Shown here piece by piece: positions 41,869-49,930 of a stretch of 64,000 nucleotides of DNA. The position numbers and the translations under genes are program-made. The first letter of the stretch is position 1; each line of letters opens with the position of its first letter. The stretch spans positions 248,001-312,000 of the forward strand of contig NZ_JOBH01000008.1 in NCBI RefSeq assembly GCF_000717745.1, written 5' to 3'. The notes beneath the pieces are model-generated. The model was given only the letters and a program-made list of their open reading frames with translations, made no database searches and had not been told where the DNA came from. This DNA is from Streptomyces violens. Lineage in GTDB: Bacteria > Actinomycetota > Actinomycetes > Streptomycetales > Streptomycetaceae.

Positions 41869-42027
41869 ATGCCCGGATCGGCTAAGGCGATGGCAGGGTG
41901 CACGGTGGGCGGGCTGATCCTGGCCACTGCGTACACGGTGGCGGTCGGCAGCAGCGGCTGGCTCTGGTTCGCGTGGGTGGTACTGGCCCTGGTGACGGTG
42001 GGAGTGGTGGCCGGGAAGCGGTGGTGA
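41869..42027 (+). CDS. small two-helix membrane protein
   Basis: A 52-residue protein with two hydrophobic segments (CTVGGLILATAYTVAVG and WLWFAWVVLALVTVGVV) and a short basic C-terminus. The start is well supported: AGGAGG lies eight bases before the ATG at 41869. I do not recognise a family. It sits just behind the terminator of the CtaG-like gene and is convergent with the P450 gene. Confidence 0.65.
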   Translation: MPGSAKAMAGCTVGGLILATAYTVAVGSSGWLWFAWVVLALVTVGVVAGKRW

Positions 42028-42071
42028 CCGGCAGGAGTCGCTGACCGCGCGCGCCGTATGGCCCCGTGGTG

Positions 42072-43421
42072 TTACGGCCGCCGCCGCACGGTCGCGTGCA
42101 GTGGTGTGGCCGGTTGGAGGAGCAGGCCGGCGCGTGGGGTCGGGTCGGTGGGGGGTACGTCGAGGTGGGCGTGTTGGGCGAGGGTGGCGAGTAGCAGGGC
42201 TGCCTCGACCTGGGCGAAGCGGGCGCCGAGGCAGGTGCGCCGGCCGCCGCCGAAGGGGTACCACGCGTGGTCCGGTACGGGGTCGGGTGCTTCGGGGTCC
42301 CAGCGTTCGGGGCGGAAGCGGGTGGGCTCGGGGAACCAGCGCGGGTCGCGGTGGGTGGTCCACTGGCTGCACCACACGACGGTGCCGGCGGGGATGCGGG
42401 TGCCGGCGAGGGTGGCGTCGTCACGGGCGACCGCGGGGATGAGCCAGGCGGGCGGGTAGAGCCGGAGGGCCTCCTTGATGATCTGCCGGGTCCATGGGAG
42501 GCGGTCGTAGTCGTCGATGGTGGGCGGGCGTCCGGCGAGGGCCTTGTCGAGTTCGGTGGTGAGCCGCTCGCGGGCCTCCGGTGAGCGGGACAGCAGGTAC
42601 CAGGTCCAGGTCAGGGCGGTGGAGGTGGTCTCGTGTCCGGCGGCCCAGAGGGTGGCGGCCTCGTCGCGGACCTCTTTGGCGGTCAGCGGCCGGCCCTCTT
42701 CGTCGCGGGCCGCCAGGAGCCTGCTGAGCAGGTCGTCGCGGTCCTCGGTGTCGCCGTGCCGCTGGCGGGCGCGGATGAGGCGGTGCACTTCGGCGTCGAT
42801 GGTGGCGACGGCCCGGAGGAGGCGGCGTCGGCCCGGGGTGCGGATCCAGCCCGGCAGGAAGAGGGTCATGTTGCGCAGTTCGGCGCCGATGCCGTGCTCG
42901 GCGACGGCCATCGCCTCGCCGAGCGCCCGGGTCCGGTCGCCGAGGTCGTTGCCGAACAGGGTGCGCAGGACGATGCGCTGGGTGAGCAGCGCCATCTGGT
43001 GGCGTACGTCGATGCGGTCGCCGTCCTGCCACTGTGCGGCCGCGTCCTGTGCGCACTCGACCATGGCGGCGGCGTAGCCGCGGACCTGGCGGGGGCGGAC
43101 GGTGGGCTGGACCAGGGAGCGTTTGCGGCGCCAGTCGCTGCCTTTGCTGAGAATGAGGCTGCGGCCGGTGAGCTGTTTGAAGGCCCAGCCGATCTCGAGG
43201 AGCTCGAAGGTGTGCTCCCGGGCGGCGAGGAATTCCGCGATGTGGGTCGGGTGGAAGAGGAACAGGCTGCGTCGCGGTCCGAGGGACCAGGTCACGGCGT
43301 CGCCGTACTCGTCACGCAGCCGTACGAGGAAGCCCAGGGGGTCCCTGCCGAAGGCGGGGAGGTTGCCGAGGAGGGGCAGGCCGCGGGGGCCGGGTACCGG
43401 CTTCAGGGGGACGGTGGTCAT
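42072..43421 (-). CDS. cytochrome P450
   Basis: A 449-residue haem monooxygenase. The haem ligand motif is YPFGGGRRTCLGARFA near residue 390. The oxygen-activating helix has AGHETTS near residue 243, and the ExxR pair is in IIKEALRLYPPAW. The long form and PGPRGLPLLGNLPAFGRDPL opening resemble fatty-acid or terpenoid hydroxylases of the CYP4/CYP102-like branch more than typical 400-residue Streptomyces P450s. It starts three bases after the stop of the deaminase-like gene, so the two are probably translationally coupled. No ferredoxin gene is adjacent. Confidence 0.93.
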   Translation of the reverse strand: MTTVPLKPVPGPRGLPLLGNLPAFGRDPLGFLVRLRDEYGDAVTWSLGPRRSLFLFHPTHIAEFLAAREHTFELLEIGWAFKQLTGRSLILSKGSDWRRKRSLVQPTVRPRQVRGYAAAMVECAQDAAAQWQDGDRIDVRHQMALLTQRIVLRTLFGNDLGDRTRALGEAMAVAEHGIGAELRNMTLFLPGWIRTPGRRRLLRAVATIDAEVHRLIRARQRHGDTEDRDDLLSRLLAARDEEGRPLTAKEVRDEAATLWAAGHETTSTALTWTWYLLSRSPEARERLTTELDKALAGRPPTIDDYDRLPWTRQIIKEALRLYPPAWLIPAVARDDATLAGTRIPAGTVVWCSQWTTHRDPRWFPEPTRFRPERWDPEAPDPVPDHAWYPFGGGRRTCLGARFAQVEAALLLATLAQHAHLDVPPTDPTPRAGLLLQPATPLHATVRRRP

Positions 43422-43424
43422 GGA

Positions 43425-44939
43425 TCAGTGCCCGCGGAGTTCGCGCTGTTCGAAGCGGTGGAAGGCGTTCTCCAGGCGCCACTGCAGGTGCGCCTTGCGG
43501 GGACCCGGGAGGAATGCCTGTTCCAGTGAGGTCCGGGCGAGGTCCTTCAGCTCGGGGTAGCTCAGGTGGTACGTGGTCGCGGCGCGCTGGTACTCGTGGC
43601 TGATGTCGGTGCGGGAGATCCCGGGGTCGTCGGTGGCGAGGGTCACCGGTACGCCGGCCCGGCGGTAGCGCTGGAAGGGGTGGTCGTCCCCGCTGACGCC
43701 GAGGATCTGGGCGTTGCTGGTCAGTGGCGATTCGAGGGCGATGCCGTGGTGGGCCATGGTGCGCAGCAGTTCTTCGGCGCCGTCCTCGTGTGCCAGGTCC
43801 ACTCCGTGGCCGATGCGTTCGGCGTGGCCGGTGTGTACGGCTTCGCGGATGTGGAAGCGCAGGTCGGCGGGTTTGACGAGGCCCGGCGTGAGTTCGCCGG
43901 CGTGCAGGGTGATGTGTGCGTGGGGGTACACGCCGTGCAGGTAGTCGAGCATCCGCATGTGGAGCCGGTAGTCGCGGAGGGCGGTTTCGCCGTCCTCCGG
44001 GGCGACCAGGTTCACCGCGACGAAGCGCCGGTCGCGCTCGGCCAGCCGCATGCCGACCGCGAGCTGTGTGAAGACCTGCTCGGGCGCCTCGGCCCGGATG
44101 GCCTGGGAGATGAAGCGGACGGTCACCCGGCAGCCGGGGGCCGGGGCGTGGGTGTCGCAGTGTGCCGTGCGGCGGAAGACGGCCGTGGCCCGGTCGGCCT
44201 CCCGCCGGGCGTCGCGCACCACGCGGTCCAGCTTGCCGCCGGCCAGCAGCTCACGGTGCATCCGGGACAGGTCGGAGTCGTACCCGACGTCGGCGGCCAG
44301 CCGGCGCGCGGCGGGCGCGGCCGGGGTGATCATGGTCTCCAGGTACGACTGGTGGTGCGCGGCCGCGGTGCCGGTCACGTCGGCCAGCAGTTCGCCGGTG
44401 TGCCGCTCGGTGACCTCGTCGAACTTGTCGAAGGCGGCGAAGAAGTGGTCGTGGCCGGATGCGCCGGGCGGGAGGTCCTGCATCGACCAGGCGCGGATCA
44501 GCCGCTGCCGGAAGGCGGGGTCGGTACGGGTGTCGGCGGCGGGCCGGGTGCCGGTGCGGCACGGCGGCGGCAGGGCCGTGTCGGTCCGGTCGATGCACAG
44601 CCCGTCCTGCGCGGCGAGGCGGACGAGCAGCTCGGTGGACGCGGCGCCGGTGAGGTGGTTGTGCAGGTCGCCGCCCTTGGGCAGGGCCCGCATGAAGGCG
44701 CGCAGCGCCCGCGGGTCGTGCCGGATGGCGTCCAGGTGTGCGTCGACGCGCTGCTCGGCGGGGGTCGTGGGGCGGCCGGCCGGTGGCGGGGTCGCGGCGG
44801 CGTCCGGTACGGCGGGCAGGGCTGCCGCGCCCAGGGAGGCGGCGCCCAGGAGGGCCAGTACGGCGCGCAGGCCGGGGCCGGGCGTGGGCTTGGGGCGGGG
44901 TGCGGAAGCGCTCCTGCGGAGCCGGTTGCCGAAGATCAC
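43425..44939 (-). CDS. secreted adenosine deaminase-like protein
   Basis: A 504-residue exported member of the adenosine/AMP deaminase superfamily. An N-terminal signal peptide (charged start, then AVLALLGAASLGAAALPAV) precedes the metal-binding GGDLHNHLTGA. ITLHAGELTP contains the catalytic glutamate, RIGHGVDL the histidine, and VTLATDDPGI the paired aspartates. The length and secretion are like ADGF/ADA2-type proteins. It would deaminate extracellular adenosine or a related nucleoside. The start is GTG at 44939 with a weak ribosome-binding site. The P450 gene follows directly. Confidence 0.87.
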   Translation of the reverse strand: MIFGNRLRRSASAPRPKPTPGPGLRAVLALLGAASLGAAALPAVPDAAATPPPAGRPTTPAEQRVDAHLDAIRHDPRALRAFMRALPKGGDLHNHLTGAASTELLVRLAAQDGLCIDRTDTALPPPCRTGTRPAADTRTDPAFRQRLIRAWSMQDLPPGASGHDHFFAAFDKFDEVTERHTGELLADVTGTAAAHHQSYLETMITPAAPAARRLAADVGYDSDLSRMHRELLAGGKLDRVVRDARREADRATAVFRRTAHCDTHAPAPGCRVTVRFISQAIRAEAPEQVFTQLAVGMRLAERDRRFVAVNLVAPEDGETALRDYRLHMRMLDYLHGVYPHAHITLHAGELTPGLVKPADLRFHIREAVHTGHAERIGHGVDLAHEDGAEELLRTMAHHGIALESPLTSNAQILGVSGDDHPFQRYRRAGVPVTLATDDPGISRTDISHEYQRAATTYHLSYPELKDLARTSLEQAFLPGPRKAHLQWRLENAFHRFEQRELRGH

Positions 44940-45071
44940 GGTGCATCTTCGGCACGCCGGGTGGGCGGGTGCGACCTGACAGGCCGCGGGCGCGGCAAGG
45001 CCACCCGGTCGGCACAGCCACGGGCCACGGCGGCCGGTCGGTACAGCGGCGGGTACGGCGGCCTGCTCGGC

Positions 45072-45101
45072 ACAGCCACGGGCGCGGGGCCCGGTGGCTG
45101 T
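45072..45101 (-). terminator. terminator of the YqcI/YcgG-family gene
   Basis: Arms ACAGCCAC (45072-45079) and GTGGCTGT (45094-45101) lie 22 bases after the minus-strand stop. A 16-base direct repeat, TCGGCACAGCCACGGG (45009 and 45067), is also present. Confidence 0.6.
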
Positions 45102-45122
45102 ACCGATGCGGCGGCCGGGCTC

Positions 45123-45854
45123 CTACGCCCCCGAGGCGGTCAGCTCGCGCTCGCGTTCCTCCGCGAGTTCTCGCTCGGCTTCCCCGGTGGCTTCCCGGCC
45201 GGCTTCCCGGGCGGCGAAGGGGCACTGCCAGTCGGCGGGCTTGGGGCGGCCGGAGTAGCGGCGGGCCTCGGAGAGCTGCTCGTACTCGTACAGGTTGGGG
45301 TTGATGTCCCCCTGCAGCTTGATGTCCTGCTTGCGTATCTTGTCCGCCAGCCGGTCCCACATGCCGGCGCCCTTTATCAGGTCGAACTGCTCGTGGGAAT
45401 TGAAGGCCAGCATCGGGAAGGGAGGCCGGCGGCCCCAGCGGCGGTGTGTCTCGTGCAGACCGATCACGAAGAAGGGATGGCCGGCCACGCTGAACGCGAA
45501 CTGCCCGGACTGCGGATCGGACGAATAGCCCTCGGCCCAGCGATGGGATTCCGCGTCCTGCTCGTGGAGCAGCTGGAGCTGCTGCCAGAGAAGCTCTTCG
45601 AACCGCAGCTCATCGACCCCGCGAGGTTGCTCGAAGGTCGCGATGAAGCTGGTGAAGGTCCGGGGACTCCAGTCCGCCGAGCCGACGAACTCCGCGAGGT
45701 CGAACGCCATCAGCCGGGCGGCTTCCGTACTCCCCATCCGGTCGTAGTGCCGGTGGGTTATGCCGCCCCGGCGCCAGGCCGACCGGCCCGCCAGGCAGGC
45801 GAACCGCTCCCCCAGGATGAACTCCTCGACCTCGCCACGCGCATCCGCCGTCAT
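45123..45854 (-). CDS. YqcI/YcgG family protein, candidate haem-dependent N-hydroxylase (GntA-like)
   Basis: A 243-residue protein of the YqcI/YcgG family. Landmarks are FILGERFACLAGRSAW near the start, TFTSFIATFEQP, AGHPFFVIGLHETHRRW, PMLAFNSHEQFD and the C-terminal WQCPFAAREAG. The only well-studied relative, GntA of guanitoxin biosynthesis, is a haem enzyme that N-hydroxylates a guanidine-containing amino acid. The family also occurs alone in many genomes, so the substrate here is open. The ATG at 45854 follows GGAAGGAAGG; a TTG at 45872 is less likely. The C-terminus is an Arg/Glu-rich helix. Confidence 0.82.
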   Translation of the reverse strand: MTADARGEVEEFILGERFACLAGRSAWRRGGITHRHYDRMGSTEAARLMAFDLAEFVGSADWSPRTFTSFIATFEQPRGVDELRFEELLWQQLQLLHEQDAESHRWAEGYSSDPQSGQFAFSVAGHPFFVIGLHETHRRWGRRPPFPMLAFNSHEQFDLIKGAGMWDRLADKIRKQDIKLQGDINPNLYEYEQLSEARRYSGRPKPADWQCPFAAREAGREATGEAERELAEERERELTASGA

Positions 45855-46237
45855 GGCCAGCCTTCCTTCCAATTAAGTGCCTCCTCATAGGGAGATCGTT
45901 CCGCCGTGTGTACCTGTGACGCCCACCCCGAAGTGGCGGCGCCCGGACCCACGGCGGCTGAGGCAGCCGCGCCGCGTGGGCAGGACCGAGTCCGCTGAGA
46001 AAACAGGGAAGGTCGCTCGGTGATTGTGACGGGCCAAGGCCGATCAAAGAAAATCCGCCGGGAAACGGGCGGCGACGAATCGCCCCCATCCCCCTGCAAT
46101 CGGGTGGTTGTGTGCCGCCGGGAGCCGTCACGGGGCAGGCGTTCCGTGGAAGCGTGCGGACCGATCCAGGCCGAGCCGGGCCGATCCAGATCAGTCCAGA
46201 TCGGTCCAGACCGCTTCGGACCGAGGAGAGGTGTGGC
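45855..46237. other. divergent intergenic region with phased decamer repeats
   Basis: This stretch of 383 bases lies between the YqcI/YcgG-family gene and the SRPBCC operon. Most of it shows no ORF or hairpin of note. The last 90 bases hold a run of seven related decamers directly before the SRPBCC gene. Confidence 0.6.
46151..46220. repeat. seven tandem decamers, consensus CCGRTCCAGA-like
   Basis: Units from 46151: AGCGTGCGGA, CCGATCCAGG, CCGAGCCGGG, CCGATCCAGA, TCAGTCCAGA, TCGGTCCAGA, CCGCTTCGGA. The ten-base period is close to one DNA turn. Confidence 0.75.
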
Positions 46238-46651
46238 ATGAGTGAGTACGAGCGTTCCCGCACGATGCCGGCGCTGCCCGAGCACGTTTTCGATCAGGCG
46301 AGCAATGTGTCGCGGCTCGATTCCTGGCTGCCGGCGGAGCTGCACGTACGGGAGGAGGAGCTGCCGGCCGTGACGGTGCACGAGGACCGTACGGGCGAGG
46401 ACGCGTCCGCCCTTTTCCGGGCCCAGCCGGATCAACAGCGCCTGGAATGGGGCACCCGGGAGACCGGCAGCTACGCGGGCTGGCTCCAGGTGGCCGGCAT
46501 CGGGAGCGGGGCGAGCGAGGTGACCATTCACCTGTCCTTCTTCGAGGCGTCCCACGACCCGGGCGGCGAGGCCGTGGAGGCCGCGCTGGACCGGAGCCTG
46601 GAGCGGCTGGCGGAGCAGGTACGGCTGCGTGCCGACGGCACAGAAGGGTGA
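46238..46651 (+). CDS. SRPBCC family protein (polyketide cyclase/START-like)
   Basis: A 137-residue single-domain protein with the helix-grip fold layout: an N-terminal strand and helices (MPALPEHVFDQASNVSRLDS), a central run of strands (SALFRAQPDQQRLEWG, then SEVTIHLSFFE) and a long C-terminal helix (ALDRSLERLAEQVRL). The fold encloses a hydrophobic ligand pocket, but the ligand is not readable. The ATG at 46238 follows GAGGAG. It begins a three-gene operon with a DUF2267 gene and an SDR gene. Confidence 0.8.
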   Translation: MSEYERSRTMPALPEHVFDQASNVSRLDSWLPAELHVREEELPAVTVHEDRTGEDASALFRAQPDQQRLEWGTRETGSYAGWLQVAGIGSGASEVTIHLSFFEASHDPGGEAVEAALDRSLERLAEQVRLRADGTEG

Positions 46652-46657
46652 ATGATC

Positions 46658-47083
46658 ATGCATCACGACGAGTTCCTGCGCCTGGTGCAGGCAGGGGCCG
46701 CGCTCCCCGACCGCGGGACGGCGGAACGCGCGGTACGGGCGACGCTGGAAACGCTGGCGGAGCGCATCCCCGACGGCCTCGCCGAGCATCTGGCGGCGCA
46801 GCTCCCGCAGGAGATCGGCGAGCACCTCCGCCGGGTGGTCGCCGCGCACGAGGGCGGGCCCGAGGAGCACCACACGGCGGAGCGGTTCGACCTGACGACG
46901 TTCGCCGCGCGGATCGCCTGGCGCGGCGGGGTTCCGGAGGACGCCGCGCTGCAGGAGGCGAGCGCGGTGTTCGAAACGCTGGACGCGGCGGTGGCTCCCG
47001 AGCTCAGCGAGAAGCTCGGCAGCGTCCTCCCGCCCGACATCCGTGAACTGCTGCCCGAGAGCCGGATGGACGATCCCTCGTGA
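46658..47083 (+). CDS. DUF2267 family protein
   Basis: A 141-residue helical protein of the DUF2267 family, which has two weak repeats: HHDEFLRLVQAGAALPDRGT with RATLETLAERI, and AERFDLTTFAARIAWRGG with ASAVFETLDAAV. The function is unknown; such genes often accompany CBS-domain, SDR and stress genes in actinobacteria. The ATG at 46658 is nine bases from AAGGG. An ATG at 46652 is only three bases from it and is the alternative. The stop overlaps the SDR start by four bases. Confidence 0.8.
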   Translation: MHHDEFLRLVQAGAALPDRGTAERAVRATLETLAERIPDGLAEHLAAQLPQEIGEHLRRVVAAHEGGPEEHHTAERFDLTTFAARIAWRGGVPEDAALQEASAVFETLDAAVAPELSEKLGSVLPPDIRELLPESRMDDPS

Positions 47084-47886
47084 AAACACCGGAACTGAAC
47101 CCGCGTACTGCCGTGATCACCGGGGCGGATTCCGGCATCGGCCGGGCCACCGCCGTACGCCTCGCCGAGCAGGGGCTGGACATCGGCATCACCTGGCACA
47201 GCGACCGGGAGGGCGCCGAGGCGACGGCCGAGGAAGTCCGCGGCAAGGGCCGGAACGCGGCGATCGAGCGGATGGATCTCGCGGACCTGCCGGCGGCCGC
47301 GCAGGCCGTCGACCGGCTCGCCGAGCGGCTGGGCAGGCTCGACGTACTGGTCAACAACGCCGGCACCGGCACCGCGACGCCCTTCCTGGACATCGATCAC
47401 GCGACGTTCCAGCACGTGATCGACGTCGACCTAGGCGGCCCCTTCCTCTGCTCCCAGCTGGCCGCCCGGCGCATGATCGACCAGGGGGACGGCGGCCGGA
47501 TCGTCAACGTCACCAGCGTGCACGAGCACCAGCCCCGGGTCGGCGCCGCCCCGTACTGCGCGGCCAAGGGCGGGCTGGGCCTGCTGACGCAGGTCATGGC
47601 CCTGGAGCTCGCCGAGTACGGCATCAACGTGAACGCCGTCGCGCCCGGCGAGATCGCCACCCCGATGACCGGGCAGGAGGACGCGGACGTGACCGTCAAG
47701 GACCGGCCCGGCGTCCCGCTGGGCAGGCCGGGCGACGCCCGCGAGGTGGCGGCCGTCATCGCCTTCCTCGCCGGCCCGGACGCGGCGTATGTGACGGGGG
47801 CGTCGTGGGCCGTCGACGGCGGCATGCTGCGGATGGGCCCGCAGGCCGGCTCCCACCTCCCGGACCACAGCTGGCGCCGCCCGTAA
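47080..47886 (+). CDS. short-chain dehydrogenase/reductase
   Basis: A 268-residue NAD(P)-dependent oxidoreductase. The cofactor loop is TGADSGIGRATA near residue 15, NNAG follows near residue 92, and the catalytic Ser-Tyr-Lys set is in TSVHEHQPRVGAAPYCAAK. The C-terminal SWAVDGGMLRMGP is typical of classical SDRs. The GTG start overlaps the DUF2267 stop as GTGA. The substrate is not evident; 3-oxoacyl or sugar/alcohol reduction are the usual roles. Confidence 0.92.
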   Translation: MKTPELNPRTAVITGADSGIGRATAVRLAEQGLDIGITWHSDREGAEATAEEVRGKGRNAAIERMDLADLPAAAQAVDRLAERLGRLDVLVNNAGTGTATPFLDIDHATFQHVIDVDLGGPFLCSQLAARRMIDQGDGGRIVNVTSVHEHQPRVGAAPYCAAKGGLGLLTQVMALELAEYGINVNAVAPGEIATPMTGQEDADVTVKDRPGVPLGRPGDAREVAAVIAFLAGPDAAYVTGASWAVDGGMLRMGPQAGSHLPDHSWRRP

Positions 47887-47895
47887 CGGACGGTG

Positions 47896-48885
47896 CTACG
47901 TGGCGCTGCGCTCGCTCTCGTCCCGCAGCTCACGCTCCACGGCGCGGTTGCGGGCGTCGTCCGGGCGGCCGGCCGCGCTGCCGGGCCGGCCCGCCCTGAG
48001 CAGCTCGCGCCACCGCTCCGGGCTCCAGTCGGCCGGCCGGGTCGTGGCGATGAAGTGCTGTACCGCGGCGAGGAAGCGGTCCGGATCGGCGGTGAACGGG
48101 AAGTGCCCGGCGCCCTCGAAGATCTCCAGGCGGCTGCCGGGCATCGCGTCGTGCGCGCGGTAGGCGTGGCGTACCGGTATCACGCCGTCCCGTGACCCCC
48201 ACAGCAGCAGGGTGGGCATGCCCTCGGCCAGATAGCACCGGTCCAGCATGGTGATGACCTGGCCGCGCCAGTCGACGACGGCGCGCAGGCTGCGGACGAA
48301 CGCGCTCCGGGACGCCGCGTCCGGGAGCGCGTCGACCAGCCGGCGCAGGGCCGGCGCGTCCTGTCCGAGGTCCGTGCCGAGGCCCTTGAGCAGCCCGACG
48401 ACCAGCCGGGTCTGGCAGCGCATCCCGGGCAGGCCGAGCACCGAGAGCAGCGCGGCGGCCACCGGCAGGGACACGGCCCGCAGGACGGGGGTGACCTCCC
48501 GGCCCACACCGCCCGCGCTGACCAGCACCAGCCGCTCGGTGCGCTCGGGGAACTGGTACGCGAACTGCATGGCCACCCCGGCGCCCAGCGAGTGCCCGAT
48601 CAGGGTCGCGCGGTCGATGCCGAGGACGCCGAGCAGGTCGCGGACGCCGTTGGCGTAGGCGGCGACCGAGTAGTCGGCGCGCGGCTTGTCGGAGGCGCCG
48701 TGGCCGAGCAGGTCGGGGGCGATCACGGTGTGGTTCCTGGCCAGCGCCGGGAGGATGCCCGCCCAGGTCGCGGAGGAGTCCCCGATACCGTGCAGGAACA
48801 CGAGGGCGGGGCCACGGCCCGCGAACCGGAAGGCGCGGCGGTAGCCGTGCACCACGTGGTAGCGCAGCTCCACGTCGTCCTGCAC
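47896..48885 (-). CDS. alpha/beta fold hydrolase
   Basis: A protein of about 329 residues. The oxyanion and nucleophile regions are VFLHGIGDSSATWAGILPAL and LIGHSLGAGVAMQFAYQFPE. The acid is in LWGSRDGVIPV and the histidine in FEGAGHFPFT. I placed the start at the GTG at 48885, preceded by a G-rich ribosome-binding site. The frame continues to a GTG at 48963, but the extra residues use less typical codons. Relatives include esterases, C-C hydrolases and haloperoxidase-like enzymes. It ends ten bases from the convergent SDR stop. Confidence 0.85.
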   Translation of the reverse strand: MQDDVELRYHVVHGYRRAFRFAGRGPALVFLHGIGDSSATWAGILPALARNHTVIAPDLLGHGASDKPRADYSVAAYANGVRDLLGVLGIDRATLIGHSLGAGVAMQFAYQFPERTERLVLVSAGGVGREVTPVLRAVSLPVAAALLSVLGLPGMRCQTRLVVGLLKGLGTDLGQDAPALRRLVDALPDAASRSAFVRSLRAVVDWRGQVITMLDRCYLAEGMPTLLLWGSRDGVIPVRHAYRAHDAMPGSRLEIFEGAGHFPFTADPDRFLAAVQHFIATTRPADWSPERWRELLRAGRPGSAAGRPDDARNRAVERELRDESERSAT

Positions 48886-48987
48886 GCCCGCCGCCCCCTC
48901 CCCTGCCCTCGCCCCGTCTCCCCACTTCTGCGTACGAGCGTAGAAGGTGTAGCTCCCCGACACCGTTACCGGAGCATTTCGCGCCCG

Positions 48988-49788
48988 CTACGGTCGCGGG
49001 TGCACTCGGTGCCGGACCCAGACGTTGGGTTCGACATAGACCGCGTGATCATGGGCGGTGTCGCAGTGCACGGGGACCAGGGCGCCGGGCACTTCGACAG
49101 CACCGTCGTGGTCGAAGGGCAGGCCGGTCCAGCTGCGCCACTGGTCCAGGGAGCCGCTGACCGTCATCGACGCCGGGGCGATCTTCTCGATGGTGCCGCC
49201 GGCCTTGACGTGCACCCGTAGCCAGGGGTCGGCCGGCAGTCCGTCCGCGCGCCGCCGGCGGATGTAGTCGGCCATGGGGACGTGCGGTACGAGGTGCTTG
49301 GCCGTCGGGCGGACGGGGGCCAGCAGCGCGTCGTGGCCCTGCCGGCCGACGGCGTTCCGCAGCGCCTCCAGCATCCGGTAGGACAGCCCGCGGCCGAGGT
49401 ACTCGGTGTCCACCGTGATCTCCAGCGCACTGGCCGTCGTCGGCGGGCGCCCGTCCCGCCGGTCGTGGAACGACCACCCCAGCACCCGGTCCCAGCCCCG
49501 GTCCGGCGTCTCCTCCCGGCCGTCGCGCCCGGCGTCGAAGGGCACGCTCAGCCCGCGCGCCACGACGCGGTCGCCGTCCGTCGCCACCACGCAGTACGCG
49601 GGGAAGTCCGCGGCCACCCGGCCCAACAAGGCGTCCGCCACCGGGTCGTGCGGGACGAAGGCCGGCCAGGTGTCGGCGAATTCGTAGAGCCGGGGCAGCA
49701 GTGCCGGGCGCTCGGCGAGAGGGGTGATCCGGATGCGGTCGGTGCCTGTCGCAGCGGGGGCGCCGGCGCGGCGGTCGGTGTCGGTCAT
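48988..49788 (-). CDS. GNAT family N-acetyltransferase, long form
   Basis: A 266-residue protein of the GNAT fold. The N-terminal half has RITPLAERPALLPRLYEFAD. The acetyl-CoA region is ALEITVDTEYLGRGLSYRML followed by ALRNAVGRQGHDALLAPVRP. The rest (VHVKAGGTIEKIAPASMTVS onward) is an extra domain that resembles the acyl-CoA-acyltransferase form of the fold. No substrate is indicated. It is divergent from the cytochrome b gene. Confidence 0.8.
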   Translation of the reverse strand: MTDTDRRAGAPAATGTDRIRITPLAERPALLPRLYEFADTWPAFVPHDPVADALLGRVAADFPAYCVVATDGDRVVARGLSVPFDAGRDGREETPDRGWDRVLGWSFHDRRDGRPPTTASALEITVDTEYLGRGLSYRMLEALRNAVGRQGHDALLAPVRPTAKHLVPHVPMADYIRRRRADGLPADPWLRVHVKAGGTIEKIAPASMTVSGSLDQWRSWTGLPFDHDGAVEVPGALVPVHCDTAHDHAVYVEPNVWVRHRVHPRP

Positions 49789-49930
49789 GGCGCGGACGCT
49801 GCCACACGGACACCGCTCCGGCCAGCGCTTTTCCCCGGTCCTGCGTGGCCGGCCGACAAGCGGCTACACGTCCTCGTGGCGCCACCTGGCGGGCGATGCG
49901 TCAGGGGCTCCCGAACAGGGAGGAGTTGGA

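Noticed and set aside
44940..45122. Direct repeats TCGGCACAGCCACGGG as a recombination or attachment site
   Set aside because: The repeats overlap the hairpin that fits a terminator of the YqcI/YcgG-family gene, and no integrase is near.
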